NCBI GenBank assembly: GCA_942159475.1
Contig: OW804097.1
Span: 110,050,582-110,114,581, forward strand
Length of the DNA: 64,000 nucleotides
Source: Sthenelais limicola
Lineage: Eukaryota > Annelida > Polychaeta > Phyllodocida > Sigalionidae
Direction: 5' to 3'
The position numbers were made by a program, and so were the translations under genes. The notes below the pieces were generated by a model. That model made no database searches and was not told the origin of the DNA. It saw only the letters and a list, made by a program, of their open reading frames with translations. Below, in pieces: positions 11,185 through 20,308 of this stretch (within the stretch, counting starts at the first letter, position 1; every line of letters begins with the position of its first letter).

Positions 11185-14100
11185 CTAGGATCCCGGTTGT
11201 AACCGATCTGGAGGACGACGCACTCGTGTCCTTGTTACAACTTCCGCCGGGGACTCATCGCGTCTCTTTCTCAACCCTCTTCCGACTTTAGCGGCAGCCT
11301 CAGCCTTCTTCGGCCTCCCTCTACGTTTGACAGTAGAGTAGACGGCAGGTGGCGTCCAAGGAGCTTTAGCTTTCGCTGCAGTTTTCGGAGGTCTCCCTCT
11401 CTTTCGAGTCGGAGGACACGGAACTGGTACAACTGGGGCCTCCGCCACAGCTTTCCGGGGTCTACCGACTTTCCGTGGCGCAGCTACAGGTTGGGGCGAA
11501 TCCGGGGGATCCGGAGCTACCGAAAGGACCATTCCCTTGGTTGCCGTAGCATTGCACTCCTTATTCCGTTCCTTCCTCGGCCTTCCCCGTGGCTTCACGC
11601 CTATGGAAACTTTTTCTTTCTCTCTCCGCGTCGGACACTCCGTCCCGGGCAAGACTTTGCCTCTCTCCAGCCTCAAGATATCGCGACCAGCTTCCTGCAA
11701 CGCACGGAACTCTGGTGCCCTATCCAAGTTCACCACCTGGATGGGTCCGTTCTCATCGAAAGCTCGCTTAAGGTAGTCGACGTGACACCTCACAATACCT
11801 TGTGCTGTTTCTAGTTCATAGGTTGTGCCACCTATGAATCTCTTCACTTTGAAGGGCCCATCCCACTTGGGACCGATCTTCTTACTGGCCTGCGGATGGT
11901 TGTAGCGATATACAACAGCACCCACTTCAAAGCGCTTTGGGTTGGACTTTCGATCGTAGTCTCTCTTCTGGTGTATAGCGGATACGCCCAGATTCTCACG
12001 AACGAACTGATGGCCCAACCTCAACCAATGCTTCAGGTTCTCTACGAACGCTACTCTGCACGGAAAGTCCAGGCCTCCTGGTTCCACTCCATAGATCAGA
12101 TCCATTGGGGTCACCAGCTCAGCGCCAAAGACCACGGCGTTAGGTGTACATAAAGTACTCGCGTGGACACTTCCACGGTATGCATGGGCAACACATGGGG
12201 CAAGCATATCCCAATCCGTGGCACTGTAGTCCGTTAGACAGGATAGCTGCTCGACTAATACTCGATTAAAGCGTTCCGCTTGTCCGTTAGACTGGGGTCT
12301 ATACGGAAGGGTCAACAGCTTCTCGATGCCCAGCATTTCAAACATGCTTCTCAACAAGGCAGATCTGAATTCCGGCGCTCCGTCCGTTTGTAACGACACG
12401 GGACAACCAAAACGCAGGATCCACTCACGGAACAGCACTTCCGCACACCTCTCGGCCGTGTGGTCTGGCATAGGGTAGGCCTCCGCCCACTTTGAAAAGT
12501 GATCCGTCACCACCATCACGTAGTTATTGCCACGCGGGGATGGACGGAATGGTCCTATGATGTCCAAACACACTCGGCTCCACCGTTCTCCGTGTAATTC
12601 CTTTTTCAAGGGGGTGATTCCGCCACCACCTCTCGTCTTCCGCATACTGCATTCCGGGCAGGCTCTCAGCCAGCGCTTCAGGTCTCCCCTCATACCTGGC
12701 CAGAAGTATTTCATCTTCCGCAAGTACGTTCTTCCAGTGCTTGGCCGAACCCATTCATAGCACAAGACACCGTTTCTCATCTCCAAACTCCCCCTGTTAT
12801 GGATGTAGGTACAGTATTCATCGGACTCCGCGGACAGGGACTGCTTGTCCGGGACCGGTTTAGTACCTTCCAATACATCGATAACTCTCCGGATCGTGGG
12901 GTCGCTCTGCTGGGCTTTCTGGATCACATCTTCCTGCGGCGCTAGACTGACTGTTGCCGTTGCGACAACTGCATCATGCGCTCCGCAGTCTGCACAGTCA
13001 ACGCGGACACACTTCCGAGTCGGAACTCTAGAAAGGGCGTCAGCATTCACATGTTTCTTTCCGGCTCGATGGAGAATCATGCTCTGATCCAGACCGAACT
13101 CCTGCATCTGAGTCAACCAGCGTGCAAGCATGTCCGTCGGATCTTTAAAGTTCAATAGCCAACGCAGGGAGGCGTGGTCAGTTCGCACAATGAAGTTTCG
13201 GTTTCCTAACAAGTAATGCCGGAACTTCTTCAGGTAGGTTAGTACTGCTAAGAGCTCTCTCTTCGTGGCGCAGTAATTCCGTTGGGCTTTATCCAAGCTG
13301 TTGCTGGCATACCCAAGGACTACCTCCTTCTCATCTTGTATCTGCGAAAGCACACCCGCCATGCCGAACCCGCTAGCATCCGTGTCTAGGATGAATTTCC
13401 CTTCCTTTTGGGGATATCCCAGCACCGGAGCAGAGGTTAGCAACTCTTTTATGCCCTGGAAGGCCACATCACATTCCGGAGACCATTCTATGGGCTTAGA
13501 ATATCTCTTCTCCCTCCCGGCGGAGTTCACAACTTCTTGCAAAGGAGCGGCAACTATCGAAAAGTTCGGCTGGAACTCACGGTAGTAGGATGCGAATCCC
13601 AAAAACTGCCGAATCTCCTTAGCATTTTTCGGAATTGGCCACTCGCGGACTTTCTGTACTTTCTTTGGGTCTGCACAGATGCCTTTGTGTGACACAATCC
13701 GACCCAAGTATTCCACTTCTCTGCGGAATAGTTCGCATTTCTTGGGTTTCAATTTCAATCCGAACTCCCGGATCTTCTCGAGCACTTGGCGTAGATTTAG
13801 GAGGCACTCCGCAAAGGCTTCCCCAAATACTACTACATCGTCCAGATATACCAGACACGCTTTCCAACGGAGATCGCCTAGCATACGATCCATCATACGT
13901 TGAAAAGTGGCAGGGGCGTTGCACAATCCAAAGCTCATTACTTTGAATTGGAACAGCCCTGCGCTAGACAGGAAAGCAGTTTTCTGCTTGCTCTCTTCGT
14001 CCATCGCGATCTGCCAATACCCACACTCCAGGTCGAGGGTGCAGAACCACTGGTTTCCGCCTAACGCCTCGACGCATTCGTCAATACGAGGGAGTGGGAA

Positions 14101-15687
14101 GCTATCCTTCACAGTCACGGAATTTAACTGGCGGTAATCGACACAGAAACGCTGTGAGCCATCCTTTTTACCAACCATCACGATGGGTGCTCCCCACGGA
14201 CTGTTAGAATGCTCTATGCGTCCCTGCTCGTACATCCGCCAGATCTCAGCCTCCGCTAGGTCACGCTTGGCCACTGGAATCCGCCTATAGCAGAGTTTTA
14301 TAGGTCTGGAATTACCAGTGTCAATCACATGTCTGACAACGTGAGTGTGGCCCGGCTCATCGCCAGGTAACGCGAAACACTCACGAAACTCAGTCAGGAG
14401 CTCCGCAACTTGCAACTTTTCACTCTGATCAGTCAAGTGCGTCTCTCTCACTAGTTTTGCTAGCGGGCATTCCGTACTCGGTGGCACCGGAATGTCAGGG
14501 GCAATCAGGTCATCATCGACTACGGACGGCAACTCCACCATCTGTATTGAGTTAATGATAGCTCTTCTAATCCCCGGATCTACCCCCTCCGGACAAGTGG
14601 CAGGGGACGATTGCAGCGTCACCTCACTCACTTTTCCGACCACCACATCAGTCTCTAGACGTAGGGACTCTCCGGACGGATTACTGAAGGCTATCACTGC
14701 TTTTTCATCCGCCGTCACATAAGTGTTAAGGCATCCCAGTGAATATTCCTTCAGCAGTCTCTGATCGGGCTCGAACATCAAACCTGTTGATGTGTCAGAG
14801 CACCTGCGAACGTCAATCTTAGCAAGTGTGACTGATCGAGGAAGGATAACCACCGCTTCCCGGAGTGTTACTTCATACCCATCCTCAGTCTCCTTAGCTT
14901 CAATCGTTTTCACAGAGGGACTCATCCGCAACGGTCGAGATCCGCGCCAATGGTGCATTTTCACAGCATCAGCGCCATTGCTCAACGCAAGCTTCCCTGA
15001 ACAGTATATATTACATGAGTGCAACAAAGCAAAATCCTGAGCTAGGATCCCGGATTCGGGGCCGGCAAGACCCGTTACTACCAGACACGTAATCATATAC
15101 GTCCGTTTCCCTAACGTCACGGGAATCAAGGCACATCCGTGAACAGTTATCTGCGAACCACCTCCCATCATGCACGCCAGCCGGGACGGAGCCATCGGCG
15201 GCTGTTGATGCAGGGAATCGTAGAATCTCTTTGTCACAAGGCTAGTCGTCGCACCTTGGTCCCACAGAAATTCACCGATATCTCCGTTCACAGATACAGT
15301 CGCGTACCATCTCTCCGCAATGCATGCATCACGGATCTTCAGCGTTCTCTGCTCATCACCGGAAACCTGCTGAACGACGGCAAGGTTGTCGGGACCTTCC
15401 TCCACGACTAACACTTGACCGACAACAGCTCGGAGTTCTGCACGACCCCATAGCACGTCAGGATCGCTATCTGCAAAACTATCCACTGGATCAACTCCGA
15501 TCCCTGGATGAGTAGTCTCATCAGACGACCAACTAGTATCCGTTTTCGGTAACGGGCAGCTATCTTGTATTACTCTACCCGCTTCCCTACACACGGGCGT
15601 CAGAGCCTCACTCCCATCTTCCGCGTGTTGTGCAGATACCACACGAATTGTAGTACTGCGGAGCGCCATCGACTCCCCGGATCGCAC
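11185..15687 (-). CDS. pol: Gypsy pol: protease, RT, RNase H, integrase with AT-hook tail
   Basis: The open frame is about 1500 codons with no internal stops. In order: a retropepsin-like site WDQGA at about residue 143 (usually DTG or DSG); reverse transcriptase with PLPRIDE, LDLECGYWQI and the catalytic YLDD near 13832; RNase H beginning FILDTDASGFGMAGVLSQ; and an integrase with FWPGMRGDL, CPEC, a core with LDIIGPF, TDGAPEF and PYRPQSNGQAERFNR. The tail carries four GRP-type AT-hooks at about residues 1368-1372, 1408-1412, 1431-1435 and 1457-1461. The stretch that normally holds the two histidines of the HHCC zinc domain seems absent: WVRPSTGR runs straight into TYLRKMKYFWPGM. The frame opens at a GTG; the first ATG is at 15669. 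Because pol is in the -1 frame relative to gag, expression as a Gag-Pol fusion is more likely than independent initiation. Confidence 0.95.
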   Translation of the reverse strand: MRSGESMALRSTTIRVVSAQHAEDGSEALTPVCREAGRVIQDSCPLPKTDTSWSSDETTHPGIGVDPVDSFADSDPDVLWGRAELRAVVGQVLVVEEGPDNLAVVQQVSGDEQRTLKIRDACIAERWYATVSVNGDIGEFLWDQGATTSLVTKRFYDSLHQQPPMAPSRLACMMGGGSQITVHGCALIPVTLGKRTYMITCLVVTGLAGPESGILAQDFALLHSCNIYCSGKLALSNGADAVKMHHWRGSRPLRMSPSVKTIEAKETEDGYEVTLREAVVILPRSVTLAKIDVRRCSDTSTGLMFEPDQRLLKEYSLGCLNTYVTADEKAVIAFSNPSGESLRLETDVVVGKVSEVTLQSSPATCPEGVDPGIRRAIINSIQMVELPSVVDDDLIAPDIPVPPSTECPLAKLVRETHLTDQSEKLQVAELLTEFRECFALPGDEPGHTHVVRHVIDTGNSRPIKLCYRRIPVAKRDLAEAEIWRMYEQGRIEHSNSPWGAPIVMVGKKDGSQRFCVDYRQLNSVTVKDSFPLPRIDECVEALGGNQWFCTLDLECGYWQIAMDEESKQKTAFLSSAGLFQFKVMSFGLCNAPATFQRMMDRMLGDLRWKACLVYLDDVVVFGEAFAECLLNLRQVLEKIREFGLKLKPKKCELFRREVEYLGRIVSHKGICADPKKVQKVREWPIPKNAKEIRQFLGFASYYREFQPNFSIVAAPLQEVVNSAGREKRYSKPIEWSPECDVAFQGIKELLTSAPVLGYPQKEGKFILDTDASGFGMAGVLSQIQDEKEVVLGYASNSLDKAQRNYCATKRELLAVLTYLKKFRHYLLGNRNFIVRTDHASLRWLLNFKDPTDMLARWLTQMQEFGLDQSMILHRAGKKHVNADALSRVPTRKCVRVDCADCGAHDAVVATATVSLAPQEDVIQKAQQSDPTIRRVIDVLEGTKPVPDKQSLSAESDEYCTYIHNRGSLEMRNGVLCYEWVRPSTGRTYLRKMKYFWPGMRGDLKRWLRACPECSMRKTRGGGGITPLKKELHGERWSRVCLDIIGPFRPSPRGNNYVMVVTDHFSKWAEAYPMPDHTAERCAEVLFREWILRFGCPVSLQTDGAPEFRSALLRSMFEMLGIEKLLTLPYRPQSNGQAERFNRVLVEQLSCLTDYSATDWDMLAPCVAHAYRGSVHASTLCTPNAVVFGAELVTPMDLIYGVEPGGLDFPCRVAFVENLKHWLRLGHQFVRENLGVSAIHQKRDYDRKSNPKRFEVGAVVYRYNHPQASKKIGPKWDGPFKVKRFIGGTTYELETAQGIVRCHVDYLKRAFDENGPIQVVNLDRAPEFRALQEAGRDILRLERGKVLPGTECPTRREKEKVSIGVKPRGRPRKERNKECNATATKGMVLSVAPDPPDSPQPVAAPRKVGRPRKAVAEAPVVPVPCPPTRKRGRPPKTAAKAKAPWTPPAVYSTVKRRGRPKKAEAAAKVGRGLRKRRDESPAEVVTRTRVRRPPDRLQPGS

Positions 15688-15695
15688 TTCGCGCT

Positions 15696-17561
15696 CTATG
15701 CGGTCCGGTTGGAGTTTTCCGACTCAGAGGTTTTCCCATTGGTAATCGCCTTGAGTTCGGAATCTCCCTTCTTTGCTTTCTTGGGACAGTTGGCGATGTA
15801 ATGCCCCTCCTGTCCGCAAGCATAGCACCTTCCGCGGGGCCTCTCCGATTTCCCTCTCCACTGAGAAGTACTACCGGAAGTCCTTCCGCTCCCGTTGCGT
15901 CCCTGTCCGCCCTTCCAAGTTTGCAAGACCTGGATCACAGCGGCTTGCAGACCATCATCCGACGAATCTGAAGCACTCGCTGCGCTTGTGGCCTGGACAA
16001 TCGCTCTCCGCGATGCTCTTCGCGAAGGTCTGCTATTGGGTGCAGGGATCTCCGGAACAACCAGGGCAGCCTCCGCTGCATTGATGGTCGTAACTGAGCG
16101 AGAATCCAATTGACAAGATTCCCATACCTCCGCCCAATCTACAGCGCTTTGCAAGTCCCGTGGTTGCTTTAGACGCACCCACGCGGACATCTCAGCGTTT
16201 GTGACCCCTTGCAAAAAAATGCGCAGGGACACAGCTCTCAATGTGTTGTCCATGCGACCGAACGACTTTCGGCCCTTCCGTGCCACCTCATTGGCGAACA
16301 AGCGAACGGCTTGTCCTGGGGTCTGTCTACAGTTGTAGAACTCAGCCTGCAACCGGAACTTGGACCTTTCTCCGTAGTTCGCATCCATGTGCTCAACGAA
16401 CTGCCGGAGATTGACGTCCACTGGCAGGTCACCCATTTCTGCCAGCTGTTTGCGTGTGCCGCACCTCAATTGTCGAAGCAACTGAGCAGATGTCCAATTG
16501 TGCGACTCAGCGATCACCTTTACCTCCATGAGGTAGGTCCGCCACGCGGTTTTGCCATCCCACATCTTCACCGGCGGGACCTTCGGCGGGTGATTCTCAA
16601 CTTCCTCACGGTGAACAAACGTGAACTCCTCATCAGATTCCTCTGGTCCGTCATACTCAAGACCAGGGACCAGGGACCGGTTGGTTCTACGGGATCTATG
16701 GGAAGGCGACCTCTGTCGTCGATCCTCGTCAGAACTGTCCGAGTCCCCCTGAAAACGCCTCTGCGGAAACAACGGGGATGCGGTAACATACGCCGAACGC
16801 GCATGCCCTCCGGCAGGACTTATATGACGAGAAGGACTATTCCCTCGGCCATGCTCTCTGCCATGATTTCCCTGTCGTTTGCGATCAGGTTCTCTCCACT
16901 GAGAGTCATCATGTCTTTTACGTGTTCGTCTCGGAGATGATGTCATCATCGTATGCCGAGAGAACGTCACACCGCGGTGATCTCGGTCTCTTCCGCCCTG
17001 ATCGGACACAATCGACGGATCATTTGTAGTAGGCTCACTAGCCGGTTTTTGGTCCATAAACGTGGATGTCACGGGACCTCTGGTAGGATTCTGCTTCCCA
17101 ATCCCCTGGATCATCTCAAGCAACTCCGACTCCAGAGCTGTCATCTCACGTCTCTGCGGGGTCCCCGTCTCTAGGGAGGGCTTTACATGATCTTCAAGTA
17201 AACGCCCGTCCGGACCATTGTCCACGGATTCCGTATTTATTCTCTTACGGAGCTCAAAATTCTCATCCATCAGCTCGCGGACTTGGGTTTGGAGCTCTTC
17301 CGCGATCGACTGCCGGAATTTCTCACGAAGGTCAGAAACTTCCGTGTAGTTCGGTGGGTCTCTCCACTGCGCGAAATTCCCTCCGGAATATTTTGGTCTC
17401 GCTCCGCCTCTGGCACCACGGTCAGAGGAAGGTGACTCGAAATCCGCGGGGAGACTTCTCGGGGTTGCCGACCCCGGGTCTCTACCCACGAAATCTTGTC
17501 TCCTCGATTTCGTTCCATAACGACCTCCTTCCGTCTGCGCCGCAGAATCAGAATACGACAT
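15696..17561 (-). CDS. gag: Gypsy gag
   Basis: A 621-aa ORF. The N-terminal ~300 residues are rich in charged and polar residues (Arg, Ser, Asp, Glu), with a predicted helix around REKFRQSIAEELQTQVREL. The central part (about 330-500, from PPVKMWDGKTAWRTYLMEV) resembles a retrotransposon Gag capsid core. A C-terminal zinc knuckle CYACGQEGHYIANC fits CX2CX4HX4C and would bind RNA. The stop lies 8 bp before the annotated pol start, and pol is in the -1 frame. Gag should form the virus-like particle that packages element RNA in the cytoplasm. The ATG at 17561 lies about 100 bp inside the PBS. An overlapping 130-codon frame starts at 17662. Confidence 0.93.
   Translation of the reverse strand: MSYSDSAAQTEGGRYGTKSRRQDFVGRDPGSATPRSLPADFESPSSDRGARGGARPKYSGGNFAQWRDPPNYTEVSDLREKFRQSIAEELQTQVRELMDENFELRKRINTESVDNGPDGRLLEDHVKPSLETGTPQRREMTALESELLEMIQGIGKQNPTRGPVTSTFMDQKPASEPTTNDPSIVSDQGGRDRDHRGVTFSRHTMMTSSPRRTRKRHDDSQWREPDRKRQGNHGREHGRGNSPSRHISPAGGHARSAYVTASPLFPQRRFQGDSDSSDEDRRQRSPSHRSRRTNRSLVPGLEYDGPEESDEEFTFVHREEVENHPPKVPPVKMWDGKTAWRTYLMEVKVIAESHNWTSAQLLRQLRCGTRKQLAEMGDLPVDVNLRQFVEHMDANYGERSKFRLQAEFYNCRQTPGQAVRLFANEVARKGRKSFGRMDNTLRAVSLRIFLQGVTNAEMSAWVRLKQPRDLQSAVDWAEVWESCQLDSRSVTTINAAEAALVVPEIPAPNSRPSRRASRRAIVQATSAASASDSSDDGLQAAVIQVLQTWKGGQGRNGSGRTSGSTSQWRGKSERPRGRCYACGQEGHYIANCPKKAKKGDSELKAITNGKTSESENSNRTA
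15714..15720 (-). promoter_or_regulatory. Candidate -1 frameshift site GGAAAAC
   Basis: The pol frame is open upstream only as far as a TGA near 15726, so the shift must occur in the short window between that codon and the gag TAG at 15698-15696. GGAAAAC, phased G-GAA-AAC in gag, is the only A-rich slip candidate there. It is not a canonical X-XXY-YYZ heptamer. Confidence 0.35.
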
Positions 17562-17659
17562 CTTTCGTAGACGTCACGGACTGCCACCGCAGTCTCAATT
17601 TCTTCCGGGAAGAAATTTGGGACAACCAACGGACTGAAAGCACTGAGGTCGAGAACTGG

Positions 17660-17669
17660 CACGGCACCA
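17660..17669 (-). other. Primer binding site, probably tRNA-His
   Basis: Two bases inside the 5'LTR the minus strand reads TGGTGCCGTG, which matches the 3' end of animal tRNA-His (acceptor ...CACGGCA plus CCA) over 10 bases as I recall that tRNA. Bases beyond that diverge. Confidence 0.65.
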
Positions 17670-17864
17670 ATTGTAGTGAACCCCCGGATATCTCGATTAC
17701 CAATCCGGGGCTGTAGGCTCTCCTACAGGTAGTTTATCAGTAAATGGTGACACTAGTTATCCAGCCCGCGATAACCTTCGTGCTATTACTTAGACAACCC
17801 AGGTTCGATTCTCCTCTCGACTAAGGGAAAGTAAAACATGGACAACGATCTCTGTTTCCGTAGC

Positions 17865-17870
17865 TTTATT
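17865..17870 (-). promoter_or_regulatory. LTR poly(A) signal AATAAA
   Basis: AATAAA on the minus strand, about 340 bp downstream of the LTR TATA box. The same signal occurs at the equivalent position in the 3'LTR (8897-8902). Confidence 0.6.
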
Positions 17871-18210
17871 TCCCCCACAGTGCAATCACAAGGTACATGG
17901 TCAGCCGGGCTAACCAAGACATCTGACGGAAAGGATTTCCGGAATAGTCACAAATACAATCCGTACAATAACAAGGTGTGTACAAGTAAATGGCAAGATG
18001 TTCTTCGTACAGGAATAAGTGATACAGGAGATACACAATACATCACAGTTATGCAATACAGTACGTATTCTGGTCAATGCAGAAAGATGAAAGGTAATCT
18101 GTAACTAGGGTAAAGCTTACATTTCATTCAAGGTAAAAACGGAACAGATCCGAAAGGCTTGAAAGGCTGAGCGAGCGGAGCTCCAACCTTGACCTTGAAG
18201 GCCGACCCGG

Positions 18211-18218
18211 TTATATAA
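18211..18218 (-). promoter_or_regulatory. LTR TATA box
   Basis: TTATATAA lies about 57 bp from the 5' edge of the 5'LTR in element orientation, a plausible core promoter for minus-strand transcription. Confidence 0.6.
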
Positions 18219-18274
18219 GAGTTAAAACAACAGCAAGCTATACTAGACTTGCGCTGATCCTCATATCCACTACA

Positions 18275-18500
18275 CATGCATAATAATGTGGGCAGAGGGT
18301 CAATGACCTGTCACCCTTGCCGCTGCCATTATCATTACCATTACAGAATGGTTATTTTGCTGTAACTTTTCTTCTAGTTAGAATATTTTCACCAAATAAA
18401 AGGTGTTAGGATCCTTATGTCGAGACCTATCAAGTACAAAATAGTTCAATGCATTATTTGCATATTTGTTTTATCTATTTCTAATTTAAATCCTCATATA
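18275..18500 (+). repeat. Dispersed repeat into which the Gypsy element inserted
   Basis: The sequence right of the LTR (GGGCAGAGGGTCAATG, CTGTAACTTTTCTTCTAGTT) and left of 8704 (TTCTAAATATAATG) is continuous in an uninterrupted relative at about 22993-23262. The Gypsy element therefore sits inside an older repeat. Confidence 0.7.
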
Positions 18501-19610
18501 TGTAGAAATATGTACCATTATTCAACATGCTATTTTTGGCATTTTTCCATAGGCAGGCACCGTGTGAAAACATCCCTGAGGGATATTACGTTTTTTTCTA
18601 TCAAACTTAAATATTGTATTGGCCTTAAATTGAATAAAAAAAAAAAAAATATTTGGGATCTTTTTTTCGACCCCCCTGTAGAAAAATTACTAATAATCAG
18701 AATGGTTCCAAACTTGACAGTTTAATGTGCATATATATGAGGTTGATAGAAAATAACAAATCAACTGATAAAAGTAAAAATTATTTTTGGGTATTCTGGG
18801 GGTGTCAAATTGGTGGAAATGGCCATGTTCAAAATTTGGTTCAAAATAGTCCAACAGATTGTTTGAATCAAGGTTATACCTTGATTAAATATACCGAGTA
18901 TTGCCCATTTTTCAGTAGAACTTAGTAGAATTTACTAAATGTTTAGTTCTGCCAATTGTACACTTTTTGAAAGTCTGACCCACTAAAAATTATGGCACTT
19001 TTGGTTTTATTTATATGGATAGCGGAGTGGTCTGCAGCATTTATTGTCACTGGCAGCACACAGGAAAGATCATAGACGATACACATGCACTGATGTTTCA
19101 ACAATACATCCCTGATCAGTAGGAGTTATTGATTAGGATTCCAGAACTAGAATTAGAAATCTAGAACTAGAAGACACAGATGGTGGGTGCATAGTTTGCT
19201 AGTCAACAGGTCTTTTGTGGGAGCTTATTCTAGATGAATAGAAGTTTGAAGAATATTTTCGCCTTACAAAAACACAGTTTGCATATGTACCTAGTTTGGT
19301 GGAAGAAGACCTAGTGAAACATTGCCAAAGCAGGGAGGTAATATACCCATGTCAGAGGCCATAGAGGTAAGATATAGATACAATAGGGTGACTCCACTAG
19401 AGAGAAAAATGGCGCCGACAAATTTTGTTGTTGCCCACTAATTTGTTGCAACAAATATCCATACAGAAACAACAGTTTCCAGAGAATGTTGCAAAACATC
19501 TGACACTTCTCCATTTGCGTTTTCATTGAAAACATGAAATGAACTGTTGTTAGTGTGCAACAAAAAAAATTGCTGCCACCATTTTTCCTCTAGTGGAGTT
19601 CCACTGGGAT
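18501..19610. other. Intergenic, nothing recognised
   Basis: AT-rich sequence with homopolymer runs. A short stretch at about 19395-19590 has inverted ends around TAGAGAGAAAAATGG / CCATTTTTCCTCTAG and may be another small foldback MITE. No gene was recognised. Confidence 0.5.
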
Positions 19611-19718
19611 GTGTTCCAGGAAAATGAGTCATAAGTCGCAAAATTGATATTTTTTAAAGAGATTTATTATATTATCAAAATCCATTTCTTACGACGTGCG
19701 ACTTTCTTGGAACACATT
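19611..19718 (+). mobile_element. Short MITE family 2 copy
   Basis: It begins ATGTGTTCCAGGAAAATGAG and ends in the inverted form TTTCTTGGAACACAT. At about 108 bp it is an internally deleted copy. Confidence 0.65.
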
Positions 19719-19754
19719 GTGGTCAATTCTACCATTAGGGAGAATTTAACTTAA

Positions 19755-20304
19755 CCCATTGAGGACGGGCTGATGCCTCAAGGCATCAACATCAAAATGG
19801 CTCTGGGGACGGGCTGATGCCTCAAGGCATCACACATAATTTGGCTCAGGGGACGGGGTGATGCCTCAAGGCATCAATTTTTTATATAAATTGAAGGGGG
19901 CATAACTTAATAAAAAATGAACGGATTTTGATGAAATTTAAAATATATGTATACAAACACACTGGAAATATTTTTATAGGTATGTTGTCATGGAGACAAT
20001 ACTGATGACGTCATAACCAACATACGTAAATGCTGGAAAGTGAATTTGGAGCAAGGTTGCCACGATATTGCACCCAATTGAGACCCATTATTTTAATTAT
20101 TGAAGACCAAATTCTAGAAATTATGAAAAAATATGATCAATAACTGTTTACACCTATTAAACCATGTACATATGACACATATTATTTGAAGAAAATATTC
20201 TTAAAGTGTTTTTAAACCCTAAACCTCATGTTAAACACCCGTCCTGAAGCCCAAAAAGGGGGAAAAGGGCAAAATATGTGTAAACTGCCCCCGTCCTCAA
20301 TGGG
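19755..20304. mobile_element. piggyBac-type MITE (TTAA flanks)
   Basis: 550 bp with perfect 15-bp terminal inverted repeats, CCCATTGAGGACGGG and its reverse complement, each flanked by TTAA (19751-19754, 20305-20308). TTAA duplications with CCC-starting ends are the piggyBac hallmark. No transposase ORF is present, so it depends on a transposase elsewhere. Three palindromes lie at the left end. Confidence 0.9.
19771..19876 (+). repeat. Three 18-bp palindromes at a 44-bp period
   Basis: TGATGCCTCAAGGCATCA occurs at 19771, 19815 and 19859, each preceded by a GGACGGG-like word that repeats the terminal inverted repeat core. Apart from its central two bases, the 18-mer is its own reverse complement. 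Confidence 0.92.
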
Positions 20305-20308
20305 TTAA

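Larger units (their letters stand above)
8704..18274 (-). mobile_element. Young Ty3/Gypsy LTR retrotransposon
   Basis: This 9571-bp element lies on the minus strand. The order in element direction is 5'LTR (17672-18274), PBS, gag, pol (PR-RT-RNaseH-IN), an untranslated stretch, PPT, and 3'LTR (8704-9306). The LTRs begin TGTAGTG and end CACTACA, and a 4-bp target duplication CATG flanks the element (8700-8703 and 18275-18278). The domain order with integrase last places it in Ty3/Gypsy. The LTRs differ at one base by my reading (9173 versus 18141), so the insertion is recent. The element is visibly richer in G and C than its surroundings. No env-like ORF was found. Possible defects are described under pol. 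Confidence 0.96.
17672..18274 (-). repeat. 5' LTR of the Gypsy element
   Basis: 603 bp, the same length as the 3'LTR, with one difference seen. In element orientation it holds a TATA box and a downstream AATAAA, so it should supply the promoter and poly(A) signal. Confidence 0.96.

Noticed and set aside
16209..16940. 243-codon plus-strand ORF across gag
   Set aside because: It is an antisense shadow of gag with no start context or family features; the gag frame explains the sequence.
17640..17671. Lys- or Asp-tRNA primer binding site for the Gypsy element
   Set aside because: TGGTGCCGTG does not match those tRNA ends as I recall them; tRNA-His fits better.
19771..19876. CRISPR-like array of three palindromic repeats
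   Set aside because: The host is an animal, there are only three units, and they lie inside a TTAA-flanked transposon.
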